Below are positions 5,577-13,246 of a stretch of 13,786 bases of DNA, piece by piece. The stretch is from Polyangiaceae bacterium (GTDB lineage Bacteria > Myxococcota > Polyangia > Polyangiales > Polyangiaceae). Every line of letters begins with the position of its first letter. Positions within the stretch are counted from its first letter, which is position 1. Location: positions 1 to 13,786 of the forward strand of contig JAICTU010000233.1 in assembly GCA_025936205.1 (NCBI GenBank), read 5' to 3'. The notes under the pieces were generated by a model that saw only the letters and a list, made by a program, of their open reading frames with translations, searched no databases and was not told the origin of the DNA. The position numbers and the translations under genes were made by a program.

Positions 5577-7856
5577 CTACCGGCTCGGGGTCGCCTGGCG
5601 GGCGATCGCGATGTCCTTGTCCACTTCCTCGCTGAGCTCCGCCCAGTCGACAATGCCGACCCGATTGGTCCACACGGGGTTGCGATACTGCTCGCTGGAC
5701 TGGCGAGTGTAAGCGCGCCAAACCTGCGCAGCATCCGTCAGCCATTGGATGGCGCGCTGCTGGTGAGCGCCTTCACCCGTGCTGCGGAATAGGGCGAGCT
5801 CGGTCGCGCCACGGATCTTGGCGGCGTAGTAGTTGCCGAGCAGCGCCATGGCGCGGATGTCACCGAGCGTCTCCACCAGCTCGTGACTGTTGCGGCCGCG
5901 AGCTGGCTTGGGCAACGCCTGCAGGGTCGTGAGGGCTGCGTCAGCGTGTGTGGCAATTTGATCCGCGACTTGGAACGGTGTCGTGCCGGAGGCCGTCTCG
6001 CCCTTGACCACGCTGGCCACGTAACGCGGGATGGCGATGTTGTCGGTGGCCGGATGCACACCCAGGCTGATGAAGCGATTCACATCGTGAAAGCCGCTCG
6101 CGGTCTGCGCGGGCCCGGGCCGGCTGCGGCAGCCCTCGATGTACCACTGAAAGTCGAACTCGCCCCAGTGGAAGCCCGTCACGAGCGGGTAGATCAGGGA
6201 TGCGTTCTGCCAAGCCTCCAACAGCCGGCGCGCGTCGACGCCCCGAAATCGCTGCTGCACGAGCGCGACGATGCGCTCGTTGTCGAGCGCCGGCTGATAG
6301 CCGAGCCGACCCCAGAGCAGGAAATGGAGCCAGTGCTTGTCGATCTCGAGCTGCCGCGGCTTTTCGGGTTGTTTGTCGAGAAATTCTCGCGCCCACACCC
6401 ACATGTCGGAGCCAAAATAGTAGCCAGCCGAGGGCTCCCGCGGGATGTTCTGCATGAATTCACGGACGAAGTCCGGCGCCGCCCAGCGGAACATCAAGGC
6501 ATCGTCCTCGCGCAGCGTCCAGAGCGTCTTCAACTTTCCGAGCGACGGTACGAAAGTCGCGTGGAAGTTCTGCTTCGTGGAAGAGAGCACATGCGCTTGC
6601 GCGTACTTGAAGCTGAACACGAAATCGATGTTGGGGGCGTCGACCAGCGGCTTGAACGTGCTCGCGATGTCGGCCGCGCGCGTCTGATGCTGCCGATGGA
6701 TGAAGCGGATGTTGCGCGCCGGCTCGGCGCGCGCCGCGTCCAGGGCGCCCTGACCGTAGCCGGCGAACGCCCAATTTTCTTTGGCTTCGAAGCTGGCATC
6801 CCCCATGTTTTCGCCCGTCGTCAGGCCGATTCCGCGCAGCAGCGGATACGTGCGAAACAGGGCGCGCACGCTGGCTCGCAAGTACTCGAGCGTCTTGGGG
6901 TTGTCGATCGCGTCCGTGATGCCGTATTTGCCCTCGGTGCCATACGTGAAAATGTTCCACGTGATGATCTGGAACTCGATGTTCCGATCTTTTGCGTAGC
7001 GCATCACGCGGCGCCAGAAGTCGATCTTCTGATCGATCGTCAGCTTTTTGACCAGCTCGCTGTGCGCCAGCATCTCCGGCGTCACCAAACCAGCGCCGCT
7101 GGTCGGATAGTCTTCGTCGAAATGGATCTTCGTGCGCAGCACATCGCTGAGCGCGACATCGGGGAATTCGGGGACGCGCACCAGCGAAGGAAACGGGTGC
7201 AGGTTCCAGAGCGACACGAAGTTGTAGCGATCGCGCGCTAGCTGGTCGAGATAAGAGCGCCAGAAGTCGAATTCCCAGACAGTGGCGATCGCAGCCTGAG
7301 CGGAGTCGCTCATGTCCGTGTAGCTCGGCGTGCGCAGGTCGAGCGGGATGTTGAACTTCGTCCCACGCAGCGGCATGTTGGGGCTCAGCGCGACCGGCTT
7401 CACCCCGTCCACCCCGTACGCGTGGATCTGCTCGGCAAGCTCCAGGACGCCGTACATTTCGCCTGCGGCGTCCGCGCCGATCACCCGGATCTCGCGCGTC
7501 GGGCCGGGGCCGCTCGGCCGCAGCACGAAGCCTTCTGCTCGCAAATGAGCAACCTCGGCGGTTTGTTCGGCGCTCGAGGAGGCGCGCGCTTGTTCGCGTG
7601 TCAGGATGGTGATGGCGAGGCTCGGCGCGGCGTGCGCCGCGGGCTGCTGCGGACGGGCGGGGGGCGCGAGGGAGCGATGCTCCGGCTCGTAGCCGCGGGC
7701 GCGCAGGGCGGCGTCGAGATCCGCGACGGCGAATGCCACGGGCGCCGCCTGGCCATCATAGCTGACGCGAGCGCTCTTGGCGTGCGCGGCGCCGCCGTGC
7801 AGCCCCATTGCCAAGGTCATGCAAGCGAACAAGATGAAAGTGATTCCACGATACAT
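5577..7856 (-). CDS. Secreted glycoside hydrolase, alpha-glucuronidase-like (GH67-type architecture)
   Basis: A 759-residue protein with a type I signal peptide (cleavage likely after AHA, residue 26). Residues 30-145 look like the alpha/beta domain that precedes the barrel in GH67 and GH20-type enzymes: a FVLRPSG strand, then IRVIGADAAGEMYGVLELAE. From about 160 to 560 a TIM-barrel-like region follows, with MPLRGTKFNIPLDLRT, RYNFVSLWNLHPF, FQIITWNIF, GIGLTTGENMGD and FVFSFKYAQAHV. Glu349 in LTTGEN ends a predicted strand and is a candidate catalytic acid. Aromatic clusters near 474-490 and 561-575 could line the sugar site. About 140 helical residues follow. Such enzymes cut uronic-acid or related side chains from plant or microbial polysaccharides; the substrate cannot be read here. 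No transporter or regulator of sugar use is adjacent, so it is not in a classic utilisation locus. ATG 7856 is chosen for the signal peptide; only a weak GGGA lies upstream. Confidence 0.72.
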   Translation of the reverse strand: MYRGITFILFACMTLAMGLHGGAAHAKSARVSYDGQAAPVAFAVADLDAALRARGYEPEHRSLAPPARPQQPAAHAAPSLAITILTREQARASSSAEQTAEVAHLRAEGFVLRPSGPGPTREIRVIGADAAGEMYGVLELAEQIHAYGVDGVKPVALSPNMPLRGTKFNIPLDLRTPSYTDMSDSAQAAIATVWEFDFWRSYLDQLARDRYNFVSLWNLHPFPSLVRVPEFPDVALSDVLRTKIHFDEDYPTSGAGLVTPEMLAHSELVKKLTIDQKIDFWRRVMRYAKDRNIEFQIITWNIFTYGTEGKYGITDAIDNPKTLEYLRASVRALFRTYPLLRGIGLTTGENMGDASFEAKENWAFAGYGQGALDAARAEPARNIRFIHRQHQTRAADIASTFKPLVDAPNIDFVFSFKYAQAHVLSSTKQNFHATFVPSLGKLKTLWTLREDDALMFRWAAPDFVREFMQNIPREPSAGYYFGSDMWVWAREFLDKQPEKPRQLEIDKHWLHFLLWGRLGYQPALDNERIVALVQQRFRGVDARRLLEAWQNASLIYPLVTGFHWGEFDFQWYIEGCRSRPGPAQTASGFHDVNRFISLGVHPATDNIAIPRYVASVVKGETASGTTPFQVADQIATHADAALTTLQALPKPARGRNSHELVETLGDIRAMALLGNYYAAKIRGATELALFRSTGEGAHQQRAIQWLTDAAQVWRAYTRQSSEQYRNPVWTNRVGIVDWAELSEEVDKDIAIARQATPSR

Positions 7857-8010
7857 GGCGCATCCCGCTCAGGGCGAGCGCTGGATCTCACATCGGCTGC
7901 GCGCGCGCCAGCGTGGACGCATGGGGAAGCGGGGCGCTGCTCTGGAAAAAACCCGAAATTCTGCAATTTTGCTGCTGGAGGGCTCGGCGCCGCGCCCGCC
8001 CGAAGTCACA

Positions 8011-8071
8011 AGAATGTGCCCCCCAGACGGCGCCGCGCGGCGGGCACATTCTGGCGTCGCCGAGCGACGCC
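8011..8071. repeat. Two back-to-back hairpins in a divergent intergenic region
   Basis: The first inverted repeat pairs AGAATGTGCCC (8011-8021) perfectly with GGGCACATTCT (8042-8052); its loop contains the palindrome CGCCGCGCGGCG, ending inside the right arm. Immediately next, GGCGTCGC (8053-8060) pairs with GCGACGCC (8064-8071) over a 3-base loop. The block is 155 bases upstream of the hydrolase start and 84 bases upstream of the lipoprotein start. No T run follows either stem. The rest of the 298-base gap (7857-8154) holds an A/T-rich patch near 7945-7975 and no supported gene. It may be an operator, a 5' leader structure or a dispersed palindromic repeat. Confidence 0.6.
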
Positions 8072-8154
8072 ATTGAACGAGCTCTAGCTGGAGTCGGACG
8101 CTCGGCGATGAGCGGCGAATTGAATCGTCAGAGGCCGGGCGCTATGGTCCAGCG

Positions 8155-9138
8155 ATGCATTGCAGCCGGTCGCGCGCTTGTTGGTTGAGCCTGGCGCTCG
8201 CTTGCCAGGCGAGCGTTCCGGTGACGTCCTCCGCCCCGAAGCCCGATGCGCCCGCGCCGAGCGCTGCGGCGAGGGACAGCGTGCCGAGCGGGCCGCTCCC
8301 GGAGGCACCGAGCCCGGCTCCCGGCGTTGCGGTGGGCAGCGACGCCGCGGCGAGCGAGCCGACGGCTGCGGCCACGGCGGACGGCACTTCACCGATCGCG
8401 GCGCCACCCGGCGACGAGCCCTGCGTGACGCCGCCGGAGCCCGGGCTCGAAGGGGCGTCGCCTTGGACTCGCGAGGCGATCGAGCGCGTGACGCAGCTCT
8501 TGCCGCTGGCGCGGCGCTGCACGCAGGCGCTGCGCCCTGGTCGGGAGGAACAGGCGACGCTGCGTCTGGTGTTCGACCAGGCGGGTCAGCCCCTGTCGCA
8601 GCACGTGGTACACAGCACACCGGGCGCTTGCGCCGCGACCGAATGCTTGAAGCGAACGCTCGCTCGGGTGCGGGGCCCGAAGCTGAACTCGGACTACGAT
8701 TCCGTCGATGTCACCCTTTCGCTGCACAGAGGCGCGGAACCCACGGGCGTGCTGGAGCCCCCGGATGTGCTCGTGGCCGACGAGTCCGCTGCCCTCGACC
8801 CGGCGAGCTGCGTCGATCCCGCGGTGGCCCGCCTGTCGCGGGCGAAGGTGAGCGAAGTGGTGAACGCCCGCTCCGAGGGACTGCAAAAGTGTTACTCGCA
8901 AGCGCTGTCGCGCAACCATTCGGCGGCCGGAACTGTGACGTTCGAGTTCTTGATCGGGCAAGACGGCCAGAGCCAGCTGGCCCGAGCGCGGGACGCCACG
9001 TTGGACGATTGCGAGGCGATTCGCTGCATGATCGGAGTCTTCCAAGGGCTCAGCTTCCCGGCCCCCGTCGGGCGCAGCGTGCGCATCATCTATCCCATCC
9101 GCTTTGCCGTCGAGCAGGCGCCCGCCGAGCTGAAGTGA
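8155..9138 (+). CDS. Lipoprotein with two AgmX/PglI-type C-terminal domains
   Basis: A 327-residue predicted lipoprotein. A short signal ends in LALAC (Cys17); Ala rather than Leu at -3 makes this lipobox imperfect. Residues 20-95 are an Ala/Pro/Ser-rich linker. Residues 230-318 match the AgmX/PglI C-terminal (myxobacterial tail) domain: VSEVVNARSEGLQKCYSQAL, GTVTFEFLIGQDG, then Cys286 and Cys291, FPAPVG and YPIRFA. A weaker copy occupies about 108-190 (LARRCTQAL, ATLRLVFDQAGQPL, then a Cys pair). The domain occurs in myxobacterial gliding and secretion-associated proteins and is TonB-C-like, suggesting periplasmic binding; no specific partner is evident. ATG 8155 is used because it gives the signal peptide, although no clear ribosome site precedes it. 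The gene stands alone, convergent with the MFS gene 45 bases away. Confidence 0.8.
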   Translation: MHCSRSRACWLSLALACQASVPVTSSAPKPDAPAPSAAARDSVPSGPLPEAPSPAPGVAVGSDAAASEPTAAATADGTSPIAAPPGDEPCVTPPEPGLEGASPWTREAIERVTQLLPLARRCTQALRPGREEQATLRLVFDQAGQPLSQHVVHSTPGACAATECLKRTLARVRGPKLNSDYDSVDVTLSLHRGAEPTGVLEPPDVLVADESAALDPASCVDPAVARLSRAKVSEVVNARSEGLQKCYSQALSRNHSAAGTVTFEFLIGQDGQSQLARARDATLDDCEAIRCMIGVFQGLSFPAPVGRSVRIIYPIRFAVEQAPAELK

Positions 9139-9179
9139 GGGGCGGCACCAGCGCACGCCATTTCGGCAGGACCGCACAC

Positions 9180-9206
9180 CCCGTCACCCGAGCGAAGCGT
9201 GACGGG
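9180..9206. terminator. Possible shared hairpin terminator between convergent genes
   Basis: CCCGTCAC (9180-9187) pairs perfectly with GTGACGGG (9199-9206) over an 11-base loop. It lies 42 bases after the lipoprotein stop and includes the last codons and stop of the convergent MFS gene. No T run follows, so intrinsic termination is unproven. Confidence 0.35.
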
Positions 9207-10473
9207 TCTCGCGCGTGAGCGCCAGACCGACCAGCGAGAACAGCGCGGCTGCGGAGAGATAGTAGCCCACGAGCGCTACTCCGTAAGAGCGCGCCAGGCT
9301 GGTGGCGATGTATGGCGCGAGCGACGCGCCGAGGATCCCGGCCAGGTTGAAGGCGAGAGAGCTGCCCGTGTAGCGCACCTCGGTCGGGAACGACTCTGAT
9401 AGCACCGTGCCCAGCGGACCGTAGGTGAGCCCCATCAGCGAGAGCCCGAGCACGAGCATGCAGGTCACGCCGGCGGTGCCTGCGCCAAAGAGCGGCCCGA
9501 GCACGAGCCCGAAGAGCAGGATGCCGATCGTCACGCCCAGCAGCGTGCGCCGCCGCCCACGCTCGGCCATGTGCGCCGAGATCGGTATGGAGAGCGCGCA
9601 AAACACGACGCCCAGGAGCTGCATCAGCAGGAACTGCTGCCGCTGGTAGCCGAGGACGCTGGTGCCCCAGGACAGGGTGAAGACGGTCATGAGATAGAAG
9701 AGCACGAAGGCGGAGAGGCTCAGCAACGACCCGGCCAGCAGCGGGCGCAGGTGCTGCCGCAATACCGCGAGCATGGGCACCCTGGGCGCCCGGGCGCGCT
9801 GGGCTACGGCGGCCACGAACAGGGGCGTTTCGCTGATTTCGAGGCGAATGTAGAGCCCGACCAGCACCAGCCCGGAGCTGGCGAGGAACGGCAGCCGCCA
9901 GGCGAACGCGAGCAGCTGCGCATCATCGAAGGTGCGAGTCAAGAGCAGGAAGCCACCGCCGGACAGCAGAAAGCCGATCGGCGCGCCCAGCTGGGGGAAC
10001 ATGCCGTACGTCGCGCGCTTTTCCGCAGGAGCGTTCTCGACCGCGAGCAGTACGGCCCCGCCCCACTCGCCACCCAGGCCGAGCCCCTGTCCGAACCGGC
10101 ACAGTGCCAGGAGCACAGGGGCCAGCAAGCCGATGCTCTCATACGTGGGCAGCAACCCGATGCCTACCGTCGACACCCCCATCGTCAACAGCGCGGCAAC
10201 CAGCGTCGTCTTGCGGCCCATTCGGTCACCGTAGTGGCCGAACACGGCGGAGCCGATGGGGCGCGCCAGGAACGCGATGCCGAACGTCGCGAGTGAGGCG
10301 AGGGTGGCAGCCGCCGGGTCCGACGCCGGAAAGAACAGCTTCGGAAAGATCAGTACGGCGGCCGTCGCGTAGATGTAGAAGTCAAAGTACTCGATCGTCG
10401 TCCCGATCAGGCTGGCGAGCAGGACCTGATGAGGGGCATTCCCGCGCGCGTGCGCAGTGGAGGATGGGGGCAT
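9184..10473 (-). CDS. MFS transporter, metabolite:proton symporter (MHS) family
   Basis: A 429-residue inner-membrane protein with 12 predicted helices, the usual length for the metabolite:H+ symporter family (relatives of ShiA, KgtP and ProP). Helix 1 carries GTTIEYFDFYIYATAAVLIF, the family's G..iEwyDF.lYg.aa signature. The loop between helices 2 and 3 has GDRMGRK (residues 82-88), the MFS motif A. Helix 4 carries RFGQGLGLGGEWGGAVLLAV, also typical of the family. Such proteins import small metabolites (shikimate, 2-oxoglutarate, betaine/proline, dicarboxylates) with protons; the substrate cannot be told from sequence. ATG 10473 fits the family start; no strong ribosome site precedes it. The next minus-strand gene upstream (CLC) ends 541 bases away, so it probably has its own promoter. 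Confidence 0.88.
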   Translation of the reverse strand: MPPSSTAHARGNAPHQVLLASLIGTTIEYFDFYIYATAAVLIFPKLFFPASDPAAATLASLATFGIAFLARPIGSAVFGHYGDRMGRKTTLVAALLTMGVSTVGIGLLPTYESIGLLAPVLLALCRFGQGLGLGGEWGGAVLLAVENAPAEKRATYGMFPQLGAPIGFLLSGGGFLLLTRTFDDAQLLAFAWRLPFLASSGLVLVGLYIRLEISETPLFVAAVAQRARAPRVPMLAVLRQHLRPLLAGSLLSLSAFVLFYLMTVFTLSWGTSVLGYQRQQFLLMQLLGVVFCALSIPISAHMAERGRRRTLLGVTIGILLFGLVLGPLFGAGTAGVTCMLVLGLSLMGLTYGPLGTVLSESFPTEVRYTGSSLAFNLAGILGASLAPYIATSLARSYGVALVGYYLSAAALFSLVGLALTRETRHASLG

Positions 10474-11014
10474 GACTGCCGCGCAGCTTAGCGGAATGTC
10501 AGCCCGACGAAACGTGCGGCACCGACACTCAGTGGGACAGCCAGCGCCTCAGACGGGCGCCATCGGCTCTCGGCTGAAGCTGAGCGCCTGAAAGGTACTT
10601 GTCCTGCCCGCCGAGGCTCTGGTCCAGAGCCTCGGCACGGTTCGTCCGCATTGAACTGTCTCCAGTTGGCACGAGTACTTCGGCTTGGGGCCCGCTGCTA
10701 CGGCGTCACACGTCCTGCCGTGGGCGCTGGAGGTCGATCTCGTCGCATAGGTCACGTTCACGTCGTGACCCGCGGCTGCTGCTGGTTCACCATCGCTCGC
10801 TTGGCGGCGGCGCGATTACAGGATTCCAGAGGGCCTTCGACGAACGACCGCCCTGATCACAACAAGTGGCTCGCGCCAGGGTGTTGCCGACCGGAGCCAG
10901 GTGATGCGCTCGATCAGTGTAAAGTACTCCTGGGAGGCTCATCGCCCACCTCTCGCATCGATTCGGCACCAGTGCTTTCCTGCGCAGCTTCTGCCTGAGC
11001 GCGGAAGATATCGC
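10474..11014. other. 541-base intergenic region, no supported gene
   Basis: The region lies between the MFS start and the truncated CLC end, both minus strand. Open frames of 60-115 codons on both strands (for example 10549-10761 minus, with several Cys) resemble nothing I recognise and lack clear starts. A 34-codon minus frame (10914-11018) overlaps the CLC stop as ATGA but looks like no known family. Structure seen: a 27-base palindrome at 10610-10636, and GGTCACG/CGTGACC forming a 7-bp stem at 10750-10770. The region may be decayed coding sequence, perhaps including the lost end of the CLC gene, though neither of the other two frames after the CLC stop gives a recognisable CBS continuation. 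Confidence 0.5.
10610..10636. repeat. 27-base near-perfect palindrome
   Basis: GCCGAGGCTCTGG (10610-10622) and CCAGAGCCTCGGC (10624-10636) are exact reverse complements around a single T. It is 137 bases upstream of the MFS start and 380 bases downstream of the CLC end. The symmetry with almost no loop suits a dimeric repressor site better than an RNA hairpin, but no regulator beside it is identified. Confidence 0.6.
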
Positions 11015-12388
11015 TCATGGTGAGTATGCTTCGACTTGGGCCAGCGCATCGTGGGCGCTGGATTCGGCAGGCAGCGTGAGCACCTCGGGCGTCATGGCCT
11101 GTTCCACACGTAACCCTTCGAGCTGATTCGCGGGCATGCTGCCGTGCACCAGATGAATTCCATCTTGCTCGAGCAGCGCGTCGTACAGACTCGTCGGGTC
11201 AAATTTCTTGGCTAGGACGTAGGCAATTGCGTTGGCGATCATGAGCGGCAAGACCAACCCATATCCGCCCGTCATTTCGAAGATGATCAGCACGGAGGTG
11301 ATGGGGGCCCGAATGACGCCGGCGAAGACGGCTCCCATGCCGACCAGCGCAAACTCTCCGACCTGGGAATGTCCGAGCGCGTAGTGCTCGACCCACCCCA
11401 ACGCGGCTCCGAGCATGGCGCCGACGAACAGAGTCGGGTCGAACACCCCGCCCGCGCCGCCGCTCGAGTAGGAGAACACCGTTGCCGCGAACTTCAAGAC
11501 GCCCAGTACCAGCACCGTCGTGAGGGGTAGGGAGCTATTCAGTGCGTCAGCGAGTTGAGCGTAGCCACCGCCGGCGATACCGGGGCTCTGGACCAGGAGC
11601 AAGCCTGCGACGGCGCAGCTGCCCGTGACGAAACCGCCGGCTGCCGGCTTGGCCCAATCCGGCAGAGTGCGGTCTTTCTTGAACAGCTCTCTCAGCGCGA
11701 GCAGGCCACGATTGAAGCACAAGGAGACAAGGCCTGCGATGACTCCCAAGAGCGCGTACCACGGCAGCGCGCTGATATGCTGAAAGGAGACGGATTGGGT
11801 CAGCGTGAAGATGGGATGCGACCCGAGCAGGCTATGCTCGATCACCGCGGCCAACGCCGCAGCGACCACGACGCCCGAGAGGACGGTCTGGTCCAGGCCA
11901 CCGACGATTTCCTCCACCGTGAATGTGACCGCGGCGATCGCAGCATTGAAGGCGGCAGCGACGCCCGCCGCGGCGCCAACCGGCAATAGTCGGCGAACGC
12001 TGCGAGGGGCCAGGGCGAACCACCTACCGATGGCGCACGAAAGAGCGGCGCACATGTGCACCGTCGGTCCTTCGCGGCCGAGCGAAGCGCCCGCACCCAC
12101 CTGCAGGGCAGTGATGGCAAACTTCGCCGCGCCGTCCCGAAGGCGAACTCGCTCCGTCTGCACCGCATAGGCGGCCTTCACCTGAGGGATGCCGCTGCCG
12201 CGGGCGGCCGGAAACGCGAAGCTCAGAGCCAGGCCCGCGATGAGCCCTCCCAATGTCGGGACAGCCAAGGTCCAGGGGATCCAGCTCCAGCCGGATGCGC
12301 CCTGAGCGGCGCTGATCAACCTGCGATCGGCCGTCAGTATTGCAGTGTGAAACATCACCGCCAGAATCCCGCAGGCCCCGCCCGCCAC
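11015..12388 (-). CDS. CLC-type chloride channel or H+/Cl- antiporter, truncated in its CBS domain
   Basis: A 457-residue membrane protein with the CLC filter sequences: GSGIP (64-68), GREGP (104-108; Glu106 is the gating glutamate), GGVFDP (313-318) and a C-terminal Tyr402 in LYDALL matching the central tyrosine. VEE at 158-160 matches the inner proton glutamate of antiporters, so Cl-/H+ exchange is more likely than a plain channel. After helix R only 25-30 residues of a CBS domain remain (VEQAMTPEVLTLPAESSAHD) before TGA at 11015-11017; relatives with CBS domains carry two, about 120 residues. The protein is thus shortened or the gene broken. GTG 12388 is the only standard start that keeps helix B; the frame runs open to about 12540 without ATG, GTG or TTG, and its upstream residues (KRFDHGRRPAVASF) look like a natural N-terminus, so the 5' end is uncertain too. 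It follows the SPW-repeat gene by 70 bases. Confidence 0.87.
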   Translation of the reverse strand: MAGGACGILAVMFHTAILTADRRLISAAQGASGWSWIPWTLAVPTLGGLIAGLALSFAFPAARGSGIPQVKAAYAVQTERVRLRDGAAKFAITALQVGAGASLGREGPTVHMCAALSCAIGRWFALAPRSVRRLLPVGAAAGVAAAFNAAIAAVTFTVEEIVGGLDQTVLSGVVVAAALAAVIEHSLLGSHPIFTLTQSVSFQHISALPWYALLGVIAGLVSLCFNRGLLALRELFKKDRTLPDWAKPAAGGFVTGSCAVAGLLLVQSPGIAGGGYAQLADALNSSLPLTTVLVLGVLKFAATVFSYSSGGAGGVFDPTLFVGAMLGAALGWVEHYALGHSQVGEFALVGMGAVFAGVIRAPITSVLIIFEMTGGYGLVLPLMIANAIAYVLAKKFDPTSLYDALLEQDGIHLVHGSMPANQLEGLRVEQAMTPEVLTLPAESSAHDALAQVEAYSP

Positions 12389-12458
12389 GAAGGAAGCAAC
12401 AGCAGGTCGCCGCCCGTGGTCGAACCGTTTCGGCTCGCTCGCTGCCGAGTCGGCGGCC

Positions 12459-12854
12459 TCAGAAGCGTTGTGGAAAATGGGGTGGGCGCGGAGGATCCGG
12501 ACAGAAGCAAACGCCGAGCACGAGCAGAGCGCAGATCAGATGGTTGTACAAGGTGCTGGGGGCAGGGTGCCAAATGAACAAGCTGGAGAGCGCCAGCCAG
12601 GCCGCGGCTGCGAGGTTCAGCCAGCGCAAAACGGGGCGGCGGAGAGCGGCCAGACTGATCACGATCAAGCAGAGACCGGTCAGCATGGCGTTGGCGCGTG
12701 AAACACCAGCGTGCGGCCAGAGTAGGGAGGAGCTGGACAACCACATCCCCAGCAGCAGATTCCCGTACCGTGGCAACCCTCCTCGAGGCGCGGCACAGAA
12801 AGCGCCACGATGCAGGCATGGAGTGATGTTGGGGAGTGGCAAGGTCATCCTCAT
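12459..12854 (-). CDS. Small SPW-repeat membrane protein
   Basis: A 131-residue protein with about four hydrophobic segments from residue 33 onward. Two segments match the SPW repeat pattern (W-L-x-x-S near the start of a helix pair): GNLLLGMWLSSSSLLWPH and NLAAAAWLALSSLFIW, each followed by a second helix (NAMLTGLCLIVISLAAL; YNHLICALLVLGVCF) and separated by RRPVLRW. SPW proteins are small integral membrane proteins of unknown function found in many bacteria. The Pro of the signature is Ser in both copies. The start is uncertain: ATG 12854 is used, ATG 12848 is an alternative, and the frame stays open to ATG 12980; none has a good ribosome site. It lies on the same strand as the CLC gene, 70 bases upstream of it, and is likely cotranscribed. 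Confidence 0.55.
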   Translation of the reverse strand: MRMTLPLPNITPCLHRGAFCAAPRGGLPRYGNLLLGMWLSSSSLLWPHAGVSRANAMLTGLCLIVISLAALRRPVLRWLNLAAAAWLALSSLFIWHPAPSTLYNHLICALLVLGVCFCPDPPRPPHFPQRF

Positions 12855-13246
12855 CGAGCAAGGGACATTGCGTCGAGCTGGGGCAGCTTTTCCACGTAAC
12901 CATGTGCCCGAGCGAGTGCACGCGAGTGCCCGTCCATCGGGAAGCGCGCCTGGGCGCGCCGTTGCCAAGAGCGGATGCATCAGCTGTACCGGAAGCGGCT
13001 TTCACTCCCCGCTCGGCTCGCTCACTGCGAAGACCCAGACGCGACTGCGCCCGGGGTGCAAAGTGGAGCTTGGGTAACGGCACCGGGTGTGACATGGATC
13101 GAGCTACCTGGTAATTGGAGAGCCAAGGATGCAAGTAGCAGCAGAATTGTCGCGCCGGCCGTTGCTGCAGGTGGGACGCGAGGCGCACGTGTGTTTGATC
13201 GAGTCGGGCTTGGTCAATAGGCCGTGTGCGAAAGGGGGCTGTGCCA
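12855..13246. other. Divergent intergenic region before the MarR gene
   Basis: About 390 bases separate the SPW gene and the MarR gene and should hold both promoters. The open frames here are shadows without recognisable content. TTGATC near 13195 followed by CAATAG resembles a weak promoter for the MarR gene, but the spacing and match are poor. No inverted repeat of the usual MarR operator type was found by eye. Confidence 0.35.
13231..13238 (+). promoter_or_regulatory. Ribosome binding site deciding the MarR gene start
   Basis: AAAGGGGG ends 8 bases before GTG 13247, a good distance, but only 2 bases before GTG 13241 and after GTG 13226. This favours 13247. Confidence 0.5.

Noticed and set aside
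5883..7241. Plus-strand open frame of 452 codons antisense to the glycoside hydrolase
   Set aside because: Arg/Glu/Val-rich shadow of codon bias in the real gene; no start signal or family match.
8160..9218. Long plus-strand open frame of 352 codons overlapping the AgmX-type lipoprotein
   Set aside because: Arg/Gly-rich composition typical of a high-GC shadow frame, no recognisable domain, and it covers a gene with clear motifs.
9571..10296. Plus-strand 241-codon open frame opposite the MFS transporter
   Set aside because: Gln/Arg/Glu-rich shadow of membrane-protein codons read backwards.
12340..13188. Overlapping long open frames on both strands across the SPW gene
   Set aside because: No hydrophobic pattern or known motif; the 12459-12854 frame is the only one with repeated membrane motifs.
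13195..13215. Possible -35/-10 promoter for the MarR gene
   Set aside because: TTGATC and CAATAG match the consensus poorly and the spacing is off; not supportable.
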